Origin: Collinsella sp.
Lineage (GTDB): Bacteria > Actinomycetota > Coriobacteriia > Coriobacteriales > Coriobacteriaceae
Length of the DNA: 11,069 nucleotides
Direction of reading: 5' to 3'
NCBI GenBank assembly: GCA_019414205.1
Contig: DXML01000009.1
Span: 235,995-247,063 of the forward strand
Shown here: piece after piece, positions 1 through 6,339 of the stretch
Layout: the number at the start of each line of letters is the position of its first letter
How positions within the stretch are numbered: position 1 is the first letter of the stretch
Notes under the pieces: generated by a model
Databases searched by the model: none
What the model was told of the DNA's origin: nothing
The model's input: only the letters and a program-made list of their open reading frames with translations
Position numbers and translations under genes: made by a program

Positions 1-9
1 TCCCCGCCA
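1..9 (+). tRNA. 3' tail of a tRNA cut by the window edge (probably tRNA-Ser)
   Basis: The first bases read as the end of an acceptor stem, a discriminator G (6) and an encoded CCA (7-9). The same tail recurs at 187-195, preceded there by CGATTCCCT, which looks like the 3' half of a T-loop and T-stem. From that copy the acceptor 3' strand would be CTTCCCC. A discriminator G is typical of bacterial tRNA-Ser, so Ser is the best guess; the anticodon lies outside the window. A terminator follows directly, as expected for a tRNA gene end. Confidence 0.55.
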
Positions 10-22
10 CCTTGAATTGACT

Positions 23-52
23 AGGACCTCTGCAAAGGGGTCCTTTTCTTTT
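23..52 (+). terminator. Rho-independent terminator of the left-edge tRNA
   Basis: AGGACCTC (23-30) pairs with GGGGTCCT (37-44) across a 6-nt loop, with one T-G pair, and is followed by TTTCTTTT. It lies 14 nt after the encoded CCA. An identical copy is found 186 bp downstream. Confidence 0.8.
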
Positions 53-208
53 ATGCAGCTCCCACATGGAATCGAACCCCGTGAGGGCGCGGAGCTGAGT
101 AAACGCGTAAGCGTTTGCCAGCGCAGCTCGCAAGGCGCGTAAGCGCCGCAGCGGTCCGTCCGCGCAGCGCGCGGACGCGATTCCCTTCCCCGCCACCTTG
201 AATTGACT

Positions 209-238
209 AGGACCTCTGCAAAGGGGTCCTTTTCTTTT
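209..238 (+). terminator. Duplicate terminator at the end of tRNA-tail unit 1
   Basis: Exact copy of the hairpin and T-run at 23-52, carried along with the duplicated tRNA tail. It would stop any read-through transcript crossing the insert. Confidence 0.75.
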
Positions 239-258
239 ATGTAGGGTTCTGCGGAAAC

Positions 259-292
259 TGCGTCCCAGAATAAGGGCTCAGAACGGGACACA
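259..292 (+). other. Hairpin with 18-nt loop in the leader between tRNA unit and GH5-like gene
   Basis: TGCGTCCC (259-266) pairs with GGGACACA (285-292) with one mismatch and an 18-nt loop. No T-run follows, so it is not a standard terminator. Its stem size and loop length resemble the arm hairpin at 8664-8699. The rest of 242-389 shows no coding signal. Confidence 0.35.
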
Positions 293-389
293 CTTTCCGG
301 TGCCTGCCTCCGGCGCGCGTACACACCTCGTCGCACCATTCCGAGCCCGCCCGCCCCAGACATTCCTCCCACTTTCGCGTCACTTTACA

Positions 390-426
390 GACCGTTCGGT
401 CGCCTGTCCGCACACGCGGGTATACT
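390..426 (+). promoter_or_regulatory. Candidate promoter and palindromic operator for the GH5-like gene and rsmI
   Basis: A -10 box TATACT lies at 421-426. Around the -35 position is the palindrome GACCG-TT-CGGTC (390-401), loosely flanked by ACAG and CTGT. No good -35 hexamer is visible at 17 bp, which would fit an activated or repressed promoter. Palindromes with this core are common as TetR-family operators in actinobacteria. That family assignment is inference, and no regulator gene is nearby. Confidence 0.4.
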
Positions 427-491
427 CAAAACGATACTTATCCTATGCAATACGATGCGGGTTCGACCTGCATGATCCGAAGGGGGCAGTG

Positions 492-1553
492 ATGGAGAGG
501 ATACTCGGCGTTAATCTCTCTGGCTGGTTTATTCCCGAGCCTTGGGTGACCCCGTCGCTGTACGCGGCGACCGGTGCATCCAACGCGGCCGAGCTACAGG
601 AGGCCATGGGTACCGCCGCCTATAACGAGCGCATGCGCCGCCATTACGAGACGTTTGTGAGCGAGGACGATTTTCGTCGCATGGCGCAGATCGGTCTCAA
701 TGCCGTGCGTCTGCCGGTGCCCTGGTATGCCTTTGGCTCACAGGAGTCCGATGCCTCCTACATATCGGTTGTCGATTACATCGACCGCGCAATTGAGTGG
801 GCTGCCAAATACGACATCCGCGTGCTGCTCGATCTGGCAACCGTGCCCGGTGGCCAGGGCGATTCCAACGATTCGCCCACCACGCCGGAGGCTGTTGCCG
901 AGTGGCATTCGTCCACCAACGGCCGTCATGTCGCACTCGACGTGCTCGAGCGCTTGGCCGATCGCTATGGCGAGGCCGAGAGCCTGCTGGGCATTGAGCT
1001 GCTGGACACGCCGCAGATGAGCGTTCGCAAGAGCCTCTTCACCATGACGGATGGCATTCCCGCTCACTACCTGCGCAATTTCTATCGCGATGCCTACGAG
1101 CTCGTCCGTTCGTATATGCCCGAGGATAAGATCGTCGTCTTCTCGTCGTCGGGGCATCCCAGCGAGTGGAAGCATTTTATGCGCGGCGCCAAGTACAAGA
1201 ACGTCTACATGGACCTTCACCTGTACCATTACCGCGACGAGTATGCGCTCGACATCACGAGCCCCCGCGGGCTGACGACGGCGATTTCGCGTAACAAGCG
1301 CGAGCTTAAAGAGGCGATTTCGACTGGGTTCCCCGTGCTGGTGGGCGAATGGTCGGGCGCGGCGATCTTTGCTAACTCGTCGGTTACGCCCGAGGGCCGC
1401 AATGCCTACGAGCGCGTGTTTATCGCCAACCAGCTGGCTTCGTTTGCGCCGGCTGCCGGTTGGTTCTTCCAAACGTGGAAGACCGAGAAGCGCATTGCAG
1501 CATGGGACGCCCGCGCGGCGCTCGGTACGCTCGAGCGCGGCATGATTGAATAG
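492..1553 (+). CDS. GH5-like (exo-beta-1,3-glucanase-related) protein, probably without the catalytic acid/base
   Basis: 353 aa, starting at ATG 492 with AGGGGG at 481-486; the in-frame GTG at 300 would add a non-conserved leader. The N-terminus GVNLSGWFIPEPWVTPSLY (6-24) closely resembles the opening of fungal-type exo-beta-1,3-glucanases (GH5, COG2730). RLPVPWYAF (73-81), DLHLYHY (241-247) and VGEWSGA (284-290) also fit, and E286 is the expected nucleophile. Two usually essential sites are changed. The family's NEP motif reads D172-T173-P174, so the acid/base Glu is Thr. The DLHG-type motif reads DLAT, so its His is Ala116. There is no signal peptide or lipobox, so the protein should be cytoplasmic. 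It may be a pseudoenzyme, a sugar-binding protein, or an enzyme with altered chemistry. rsmI starts 6 nt after its stop, implying co-transcription. Fold assignment is fairly sure; activity is unknown. Confidence 0.75.
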   Translation: MERILGVNLSGWFIPEPWVTPSLYAATGASNAAELQEAMGTAAYNERMRRHYETFVSEDDFRRMAQIGLNAVRLPVPWYAFGSQESDASYISVVDYIDRAIEWAAKYDIRVLLDLATVPGGQGDSNDSPTTPEAVAEWHSSTNGRHVALDVLERLADRYGEAESLLGIELLDTPQMSVRKSLFTMTDGIPAHYLRNFYRDAYELVRSYMPEDKIVVFSSSGHPSEWKHFMRGAKYKNVYMDLHLYHYRDEYALDITSPRGLTTAISRNKRELKEAISTGFPVLVGEWSGAAIFANSSVTPEGRNAYERVFIANQLASFAPAAGWFFQTWKTEKRIAAWDARAALGTLERGMIE

Positions 1554-1559
1554 GTTGAT

Positions 1560-2438
1560 ATGACGCAAAACAGCGCCCATACGGGCAAACTCTATGTGGT
1601 CGGCACGCCCATCGGCAACCTAGGCGACCTGTCCCCGCGCGTTGGCGAGGCTTTTGCCGCCGCCGATGCCATTTGCTGCGAAGACACGCGTGTGACGTCA
1701 AAGCTGCTGATGCACCTGGGTATTTCCAAGCCGCTTGTCCGTTGCGACGAGAATGTGATCGCTAGCCGCGCTGCCGGCCTGGTCGACCGTCTGCTGGCGG
1801 GGGAGACCCTCGCCTTTGCCTCGGACGCCGGCATGCCGAGCGTGTCCGATCCCGGCCAGGCGCTGGTCGAGGCGGCGCGTGAGGCCGATGTGCCTGTCGA
1901 AGTTATTCCCGGACCCTCTGCTTGCGTCACGGCACTCGTTTCGTCCGGCATTCCCTGCGAGCATTTTTTCTTCGAGGGCTTTTTGGGCCGAAAGCACGGC
2001 GACCGTGTGCGCCGTTTGCAGCGCCTTGCCGTGGTGCCCGGCGCACTCATCTTCTACGAGTCTCCACATCGCATCGTGGCGACGCTCGAGGCCGTGGCGG
2101 AGGTCTTTCCCCAGCGTGAGCTTGCCGTCTGCCGCGAACTCACCAAGCTGCACGAGGAGGTCTTGCGCGGGCCCGCCGCCCAGCTCGCCGAAGAGCTGCG
2201 TGCTCGCGGCGAGGTAAAGGGCGAGATTGCGCTGGTCATCGCGCCGCCGAGCGAGGACGAGGATGTCGGCATCGTGCCGGTTGGCGCCGCGGCAGCGGAT
2301 CCCGATGAGGCCCTGCGCGAGGATATCCGCGCCGCACTCGAGGAGGGGGAGCCCGCCTCTGCGGTGGCCAAGCGCCTGTCTCAGAAGTATTCGCGCCGCA
2401 AGCGCGATGTCTATGCCATGGTGCTCGATATGCAATAG
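1560..2438 (+). CDS. rsmI: 16S rRNA (cytidine-1402-2'-O)-methyltransferase RsmI
   Basis: 292 aa, the usual length. RsmI uses S-adenosylmethionine to methylate the 2'-O of C1402 in the 16S rRNA decoding centre. Visible family motifs are VVGTPIGNLGD (13-23), EDTR (41-44), SDAGMPSVSDPG (88-99), IPGPSA (116-121) and FYESPHR (165-171). The last 60 residues form an acidic stretch and then a basic helical tail (SQKYSRRKRDVY), as in many Gram-positive RsmI proteins. Its ATG lies 6 nt after the GH5-like stop with only a weak AGG ahead of it, so translation is probably coupled. It sits directly upstream of metG, a common arrangement in Gram-positive bacteria. Confidence 0.95.
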   Translation: MTQNSAHTGKLYVVGTPIGNLGDLSPRVGEAFAAADAICCEDTRVTSKLLMHLGISKPLVRCDENVIASRAAGLVDRLLAGETLAFASDAGMPSVSDPGQALVEAAREADVPVEVIPGPSACVTALVSSGIPCEHFFFEGFLGRKHGDRVRRLQRLAVVPGALIFYESPHRIVATLEAVAEVFPQRELAVCRELTKLHEEVLRGPAAQLAEELRARGEVKGEIALVIAPPSEDEDVGIVPVGAAAADPDEALREDIRAALEEGEPASAVAKRLSQKYSRRKRDVYAMVLDMQ

Positions 2439-2456
2439 ATGGAGGATATCCAGCCC

Positions 2457-2498
2457 TTGCGCTAGAATCATCCCCTGTATGCAACGTTTTTCTGGAGG
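2457..2498 (+). promoter_or_regulatory. Candidate metG promoter and ribosome binding site
   Basis: The 69-bp gap between rsmI and metG contains TAGAAT (2463-2468), a 5-of-6 match to the -10 consensus, but no clear -35 at 17 bp. TTGCGC (2457-2462) with TATGCA (2478-2483) at 15 bp is an alternative. A GGATATCC palindrome lies at 2444-2451. GGAGG (2494-2498) is a good Shine-Dalgarno site 9 nt before the metG ATG. No terminator separates rsmI from metG, so read-through is likely as well. Confidence 0.35.
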
Positions 2499-2507
2499 AC
2501 AAACCCC

Positions 2508-4109
2508 ATGGATCAAAGCAAGCCTTCGTTCTTTATCACGACGCCCATCTACTACGTCAACGCCGATCCGCACCTGGGCACGGCTTATTCCACCATCATC
2601 GCCGACGTTCAGGCTCGCTATCGCCGCTCCGCCGGCTATAACGTCAAGTTCCTGACCGGCATGGACGAGCACGGCGAGAAGGTCGCCGAGGCCGCAGCCA
2701 AGCATGGTATGACGCCGCAGGAGTGGACCGACAGCCAGGCCCCGCACTTCAAGGAGCTTTGGAGCAAGCTCGAGATTTCCAACGACGACTTCATCCGCAC
2801 CACCGAGCCGCGCCAGCATCATGCCGTGCAGTACCTGTGGGAGCGCATGAAGGAGTCCGGTTACCTGTATAAGGGCAGCTACGACGGCTGGTATTGCGTG
2901 CCTGACGAGACCTACTTCACCGATACGCAGGTCCAGAAGGGCGACGAGGAGTACGGCAGCGTCGGCCAGCACCTGTGCCCCGACTGCCACCGTCCGCTTG
3001 AGCGCGTGCAGGAGGAGTCCTACTTCTTTAAGCTTTCCGCCTTCCAGGACAAGCTGCTCAAGCTCTATGACGAGCATCCTGACTTTGTCGAGCCTGCGTT
3101 CCGCATGAACGAGGTGCGCAGCTTTGTCGAGGGCGGCCTTAACGACCTTTCCGTGAGCCGCACGAGCTTTGACTGGGGCATTCAGGTCCCGTTTGACGAG
3201 GGCCACGTGACCTACGTGTGGTTCGATGCGCTGCTCAACTATATGACGGCCGTCGGCTACGGTGTCGATACCGACGAGGCGCGTGCCGAGCTGGCCTATC
3301 GCTGGCCCGCGCAGTTCCACATCGTGGGTAAGGACATCATCCGCTTCCACTGCGTCATTTGGCCCGCCATGCTCATGGCCATCGGCGAGGCCCTGCCCGA
3401 GCACGTTTTTGCCCACGGCTTCCTGACCGTGCGCAATGCCGAGACCGGCAAGGCCGAGAAGATGTCCAAGAGCCGCGGCAACGCTATCGCTCCGCAGGAC
3501 GTTATCGACATGTTGGGCGTCGAGGGCTATCGCTACTACTTTATGACCGACGTCGTCCCCGGCACCGACGGCGCCATCAGCTTCGATCGCATGGAGCAGG
3601 TCTACAACGCCGACCTGGCCAACAGCTGGGGCAACCTCATCTCGCGTTCGCTCAACATGAGCGGCAAGTACTTTGACGGCTGCGCGCCCGCCAAGCCCGC
3701 ATCGTTCGATGCGTTCGACAACCCGCTGGCAAAGATCGCCGACGGCCTGGTCGAGCGCTACATGGCCAAGATGGACGTGCTCGATTACGGCGGAGCCAAG
3801 GACGAGGTTATGGAGCTCATCCACGCCGCCAACCACTACATCGAGGACTCCGAGCCTTGGGCGCTTGCCAAGGATGAGGCTAAGGCTGACGAGCTGGCAT
3901 TTGTGATCTACAACCTGCTCGAGGCCATCCGCATTGCCGCTCACCTGCTGATGCCGCTCATGCCTCAGACCTCTGCCGAAGCCCTGCGCCGCCTGTCCTG
4001 CGAGGACGAGGCCGCGAGCGACGACCTCAAGGGCATTTGCGCTTGGGGCCTGCTTGCCGGTGGTCAGCCCGTCGAGAAGGGTGAGCCGCTGTTCCCGCGT
4101 CTGGGCTAA
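2508..4109 (+). CDS. metG: Methionyl-tRNA synthetase
   Basis: 533 aa. A cytoplasmic class I synthetase that charges tRNA-Met for initiation and elongation. The Rossmann domain opens with FFITTPIYYVNADPHLGTAY (8-27), where PHLG is the HIGH signature. FLTGMDEHGEK (48-58) and the AEKMSKSRGN loop (316-325) are also clear. The connective domain keeps one CPDC pair (157-160), while the other usual cysteine site reads YCVPDE, with a single Cys. After KMSKS come the anticodon-binding helices (NADLANSWGNL). The protein ends near residue 533 and lacks the C-terminal Trbp111/EMAP-type tRNA-binding domain found in longer MetG forms. The start is fixed by GGAGG 9 nt upstream. A strong terminator follows. 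Confidence 0.97.
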   Translation: MDQSKPSFFITTPIYYVNADPHLGTAYSTIIADVQARYRRSAGYNVKFLTGMDEHGEKVAEAAAKHGMTPQEWTDSQAPHFKELWSKLEISNDDFIRTTEPRQHHAVQYLWERMKESGYLYKGSYDGWYCVPDETYFTDTQVQKGDEEYGSVGQHLCPDCHRPLERVQEESYFFKLSAFQDKLLKLYDEHPDFVEPAFRMNEVRSFVEGGLNDLSVSRTSFDWGIQVPFDEGHVTYVWFDALLNYMTAVGYGVDTDEARAELAYRWPAQFHIVGKDIIRFHCVIWPAMLMAIGEALPEHVFAHGFLTVRNAETGKAEKMSKSRGNAIAPQDVIDMLGVEGYRYYFMTDVVPGTDGAISFDRMEQVYNADLANSWGNLISRSLNMSGKYFDGCAPAKPASFDAFDNPLAKIADGLVERYMAKMDVLDYGGAKDEVMELIHAANHYIEDSEPWALAKDEAKADELAFVIYNLLEAIRIAAHLLMPLMPQTSAEALRRLSCEDEAASDDLKGICAWGLLAGGQPVEKGEPLFPRLG

Positions 4110-4148
4110 GACGCCGCGCGCCATATCGGCAATTTGCTGTTTAGATGT

Positions 4149-4184
4149 AAGGGCATGGCCGCAACGGTCCATGCCCTTTTGTTT
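4149..4184 (+). terminator. Rho-independent terminator after metG
   Basis: AAGGGCATGG (4149-4158) pairs perfectly with CCATGCCCTT (4169-4178) around a 10-nt loop and runs into TTTTGTTT. It separates metG from rsmA. Confidence 0.85.
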
Positions 4185-4216
4185 CAAGACGCCGCCATCA
4201 TGCTAAGGAGGCAACT

Positions 4217-5077
4217 ATGACAACTTCGCCTTTGGCAAACCCCACGGCAACAAGGGAGCTGCTGGAGGAGTTTGGCCTTGCGACCAAGCATCGCCTGGGC
4301 CAGAACTTCCTGATCGACAACCATGTAATTGAGCGCATTTGCGAGCTTTCCGAGCTCACGGGCGATGAGCGCGTGCTCGAGGTTGGCCCGGGCGTTGGTA
4401 CGCTCACGCTCGCGCTGCTGCAGGAGGCGGCGTGCGTTACGTCGATCGAGGCCGATCCCGAACTCGAACCGGTGCTCGATGCCCATGCCGCCGACTATGC
4501 CAACTTCCGCTTTATCATGGGCGACGCGCTCAAGGTGACGACGGGGCAGATTGAGCAGGCTGCAGGCGGTGAGCCGACGGTATTTGTCGCGAACCTGCCC
4601 TATAACGTGGCGGCGACGATCATCCTGCAGTTCTTCCAGACGATGCCCGCGCTCAAGCGTGCCGTGGTCATGGTTCAAAAGGAGGTTGCCGATCGCATTG
4701 CCGCGGTGCCGGGTAACAAGACCTATGGCGGCTACACGGCAAAGCTCGGCCTGTATGCGCAGGTTACGGGTCGCTTTGAGGTGCCGCCACGTTGCTTTAT
4801 GCCGGCACCGCACGTGGACTCGGCCGTCGTGCGTATCGACCGTGTTGACGGCGTGGCGCCCGAAGGACTCGATCGCGAGTTTGTGGCCCGCGTGATTGAT
4901 GCTGCATTTGCTCAGCGCCGCAAGACCATCCGCAATTCCATGAGCGCCAACGGCTTTGCCAAGGACGTGCTCGACGCCGCCTTTGAGGCTTGCGGTATCG
5001 CACCCACCACGCGCGCAGAAACGCTTGATGTTGCCGACTTTATCCGCCTGGCTCAGGAGCTCATCCATGATGCCTAA
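4217..5077 (+). CDS. rsmA: 16S rRNA dimethyladenosine transferase RsmA/KsgA
   Basis: 286 aa. Transfers four methyl groups from S-adenosylmethionine to the two adjacent adenosines near the 3' end of 16S rRNA (A1518/A1519 in E. coli numbering), a late step in 30S assembly. Its loss is the classic route to kasugamycin resistance. Motifs seen: KHRLGQNFLID (24-34), the SAM-binding LEVGPGVGTLT (54-64), the acidic EAD (78-80), and the catalytic VANLPYNVAATII (124-136). The tail contains FAQRRKTIRNS, also typical. The start is fixed by an excellent AAGGAGG (4204-4210) 6 nt before ATG. The 3' end overlaps tatD by 11 nt, so the two are translationally coupled. The usual partner rnmV, the 5S rRNA maturase, is not present here. 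Confidence 0.96.
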   Translation: MTTSPLANPTATRELLEEFGLATKHRLGQNFLIDNHVIERICELSELTGDERVLEVGPGVGTLTLALLQEAACVTSIEADPELEPVLDAHAADYANFRFIMGDALKVTTGQIEQAAGGEPTVFVANLPYNVAATIILQFFQTMPALKRAVVMVQKEVADRIAAVPGNKTYGGYTAKLGLYAQVTGRFEVPPRCFMPAPHVDSAVVRIDRVDGVAPEGLDREFVARVIDAAFAQRRKTIRNSMSANGFAKDVLDAAFEACGIAPTTRAETLDVADFIRLAQELIHDA

Positions 5078-5984
5078 TGCCGAACGCGTGACGTTTACCA
5101 AGAAAAAGAAGACGGTTGCTTGTCCCGTGCCCTTGGCACCGCTTGCTGACACGCATGCGCATCTGCTTTCGTTTTGGGGGAAAGAAGTGCCCGAGACGCT
5201 CGTGCGCGCCAAAGCCGCGGGCGTCGACCTGTTGGTGACGATGCTCGACCCCATCGCCGACAAGCGCAGCGTGACGGACTATAGCGACTGGCTCGTGCGC
5301 GAAATTCTGCCGATGCGGGATATTCCGCAGATCAAGTATCTCGCTGGCGTTCACCCCTATGGCGCGCCGGATTATACCGATGACATTCACGCGCAGGTTG
5401 TTGCTGCGCTCGATGACCCTTTGTGCGCCGGTATCGGCGAGATCGGTCTGGACTACCACATGGATTACGACGACGACATCGCGCCGGCGCCCCACAGTGT
5501 GCAGATTGATTGCATGGCGCGTCAGCTCGAAGTTGCCGTGCGCCGCAATGTGCCGGTGGAGCTGCACCTGCGGCACGAGGACTCGGATGGGGAGCGCACC
5601 TCGCATATGGATGCGTACAACGTGCTGCGCGAGGTGGGTGTGCCTCAGGCCGGTTGCGTGCTGCACTGCTTTGGCGAGGACCGCGCCACGATGGAGCGCT
5701 TTGTGGAACTGGGCTGCTATATCGCCTATGGTGGTGCGGCCACCTTTAAGCGCAACGACGACGTGCGCGAGGCATTTGCGGCGACCCCGCTCGACCGCAT
5801 TTTGTTCGAGACGGATTGCCCGTATATGGCGCCGGAGCCCATTCGCGGTCTTGAATGCGAGCCAGCAATGATCTCCATTACGGCAAACGCGCTGGTTAAC
5901 GACCGTGTCGATCGCATTGGTGAGGACGCCGAAACAATCGCGCATGCCGCTTGGGAAAATGCCTGCAAACTTTTTCAAAAATAG
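5067..5984 (+). CDS. tatD: TatD-family metal-dependent DNase
   Basis: 305 aa. TatD proteins are TIM-barrel hydrolases with two divalent metals and 3'-5' exonuclease activity on DNA, linked to repair and nucleic-acid quality control. Expected ligands are visible: H30 and H32 in DTHAHL, E125 in GIGEIGLDYH, H167 in ELHLRH, H200 in LHCF, and D250 in FETDCPYMAPEPIRG. The start was chosen at the first of two adjacent ATGs (5067, 5070), served by AGGAG at 5055-5059 inside rsmA; upstream in-frame codons lie within rsmA. Relative to short TatD proteins it has about 27 extra basic N-terminal residues (TKKKKT). A position usually seen as HPH reads HPYG. tRNA-Leu begins 43 bp after its stop. Confidence 0.93.
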   Translation: MMPNAERVTFTKKKKTVACPVPLAPLADTHAHLLSFWGKEVPETLVRAKAAGVDLLVTMLDPIADKRSVTDYSDWLVREILPMRDIPQIKYLAGVHPYGAPDYTDDIHAQVVAALDDPLCAGIGEIGLDYHMDYDDDIAPAPHSVQIDCMARQLEVAVRRNVPVELHLRHEDSDGERTSHMDAYNVLREVGVPQAGCVLHCFGEDRATMERFVELGCYIAYGGAATFKRNDDVREAFAATPLDRILFETDCPYMAPEPIRGLECEPAMISITANALVNDRVDRIGEDAETIAHAAWENACKLFQK

Positions 5985-5987
5985 TTC

Positions 5988-6016
5988 TTGCGTTCGCGGT
6001 GGCGCTCCGTTATTCT
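5988..6016 (+). promoter_or_regulatory. Promoter of tRNA-Leu
   Basis: TTGCGT (5988-5993) and TATTCT (6011-6016) are spaced 17 bp and would start transcription a few bases before the tRNA. An overlapping TCTAAT (6014-6019) is an alternative -10. The promoter starts immediately after the tatD stop codon. Confidence 0.5.
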
Positions 6017-6027
6017 AATTCCTGCAC

Positions 6028-6114
6028 GCGGGCGTGGCGGAATTGGCAGACGCGTACGGTTCAGGTCCGTATGGGGGCAACCCCATGAAGGTTCAAGTCC
6101 TTTCGCCCGCACCA
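6028..6114 (+). tRNA. tRNA-Leu(CAG)
   Basis: An 87-nt class II tRNA. The acceptor GCGGGCG (6028-6034) pairs with CGCCCGC (6104-6110), followed by discriminator A and an encoded CCA (6112-6114). The anticodon stem TACGG/CCGTA encloses the loop TTCAGGT with anticodon CAG at 6062-6064, reading CUG. The long variable arm TGGGGGCAACCCCA (6072-6085) and the T-loop TTCAAGT are clear. Part of its 3' end is duplicated 189 bp downstream. Confidence 0.96.
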
Positions 6115-6125
6115 TTGATTGAAAG

Positions 6126-6150
6126 AGCTCCCAGCAATGGGAGCTTTTTT
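6126..6150 (+). terminator. Rho-independent terminator of tRNA-Leu
   Basis: AGCTCCC (6126-6132) pairs with GGGAGCT (6139-6145) around AGCAAT, followed by TTTTTT. It lies 11 nt after the CCA end. Confidence 0.85.
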
Positions 6151-6314
6151 GTTATGGGCCCGTCGCAGGGACTTGAACCTGTGAAGGAGCGAGCGTAAAG
6201 AAAACGCGGAGCGTTTTTAGCGAGCTGGCGAGGACGCCGGCAGGCGGCCGATGCCGGTGCGGATCCGCGAAGCGGATACGCGGACGTCCTTTCGCCCGCA
6301 CCATTGATTGAAAG

Positions 6315-6339
6315 AGCTCCCAGCAATGGGGGCTTTTTT
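6315..6339 (+). terminator. Duplicate terminator at the end of tRNA-tail unit 2
   Basis: Copy of 6126-6150. The single difference turns one T-A pair into T-G, so the 7-bp stem is retained before the T-run. It insulates the following SPFH gene from the tRNA transcript. Confidence 0.75.

Larger units (their letters stand above)
1..241 (+). repeat. tRNA-tail repeat unit 1 (tail, terminator, hairpin insert, tail, terminator)
   Basis: Positions 1-55 are repeated exactly at 187-241 (offset 186). The repeat covers the tRNA 3' tail, spacer and terminator, and its left end is beyond the window. The insert between copies (56-186) has no credible ORF. It begins with an inverted T-arm, TGGAATCGAACCCC (67-80), the reverse complement of GGGGTTCGATTCCA. 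GC-rich hairpins follow: AAACGC-gtaa-GCGTTT (101-116) inside a GAGCTG/CAGCTC stem (92-97, 124-129), GGCGC-gtaa-GCGCC (134-147), and an 8-bp stem with a 3-nt loop (158-176). GGAATCG (68-74) can also pair with CGATTCC (178-184), closing the whole insert. The unit at 6097-6345 has the same plan. It could be a small tRNA-specific mobile element or a remnant of tRNA-site integration. Confidence 0.75.

Noticed and set aside
56..186. CRISPR-like or direct-repeat array in the insert
   Set aside because: The internal GTAA-loop hairpins differ in stem sequence, and there is no repeat-spacer periodicity.
300..491. N-terminal extension of the GH5-like protein from GTG 300
   Set aside because: The extension looks unlike protein, has no ribosome site, and covers a promoter-like region. 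ATG 492 has a strong Shine-Dalgarno and begins the conserved fold.
1698..4187. 829-codon open frame on the minus strand
   Set aside because: It is antisense to rsmI and metG, both unmistakable. Long antisense frames are expected from GC-rich codon bias, and the translation has no recognisable domain.
5061..5978. 305-codon minus-strand frame opposite tatD
   Set aside because: It mirrors tatD almost exactly, while tatD has all metal-ligand motifs.
6157..6285. Prophage or genomic island attL/attR at tRNA-Leu
   Set aside because: The direct repeats fit an att layout, but only 129 bp lie between them with no integrase. The same insert family at another tRNA makes a plain island remnant less likely, though not excluded.
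6093..6326. 77-codon minus-strand frame across tRNA-tail unit 2
   Set aside because: Its two ends translate the same duplicated tail and terminator (LGALSINGAGERT twice), so it only reflects the direct repeat in non-coding DNA. A basic peptide like the one proposed for E. coli rtT cannot be excluded, but nothing supports it.
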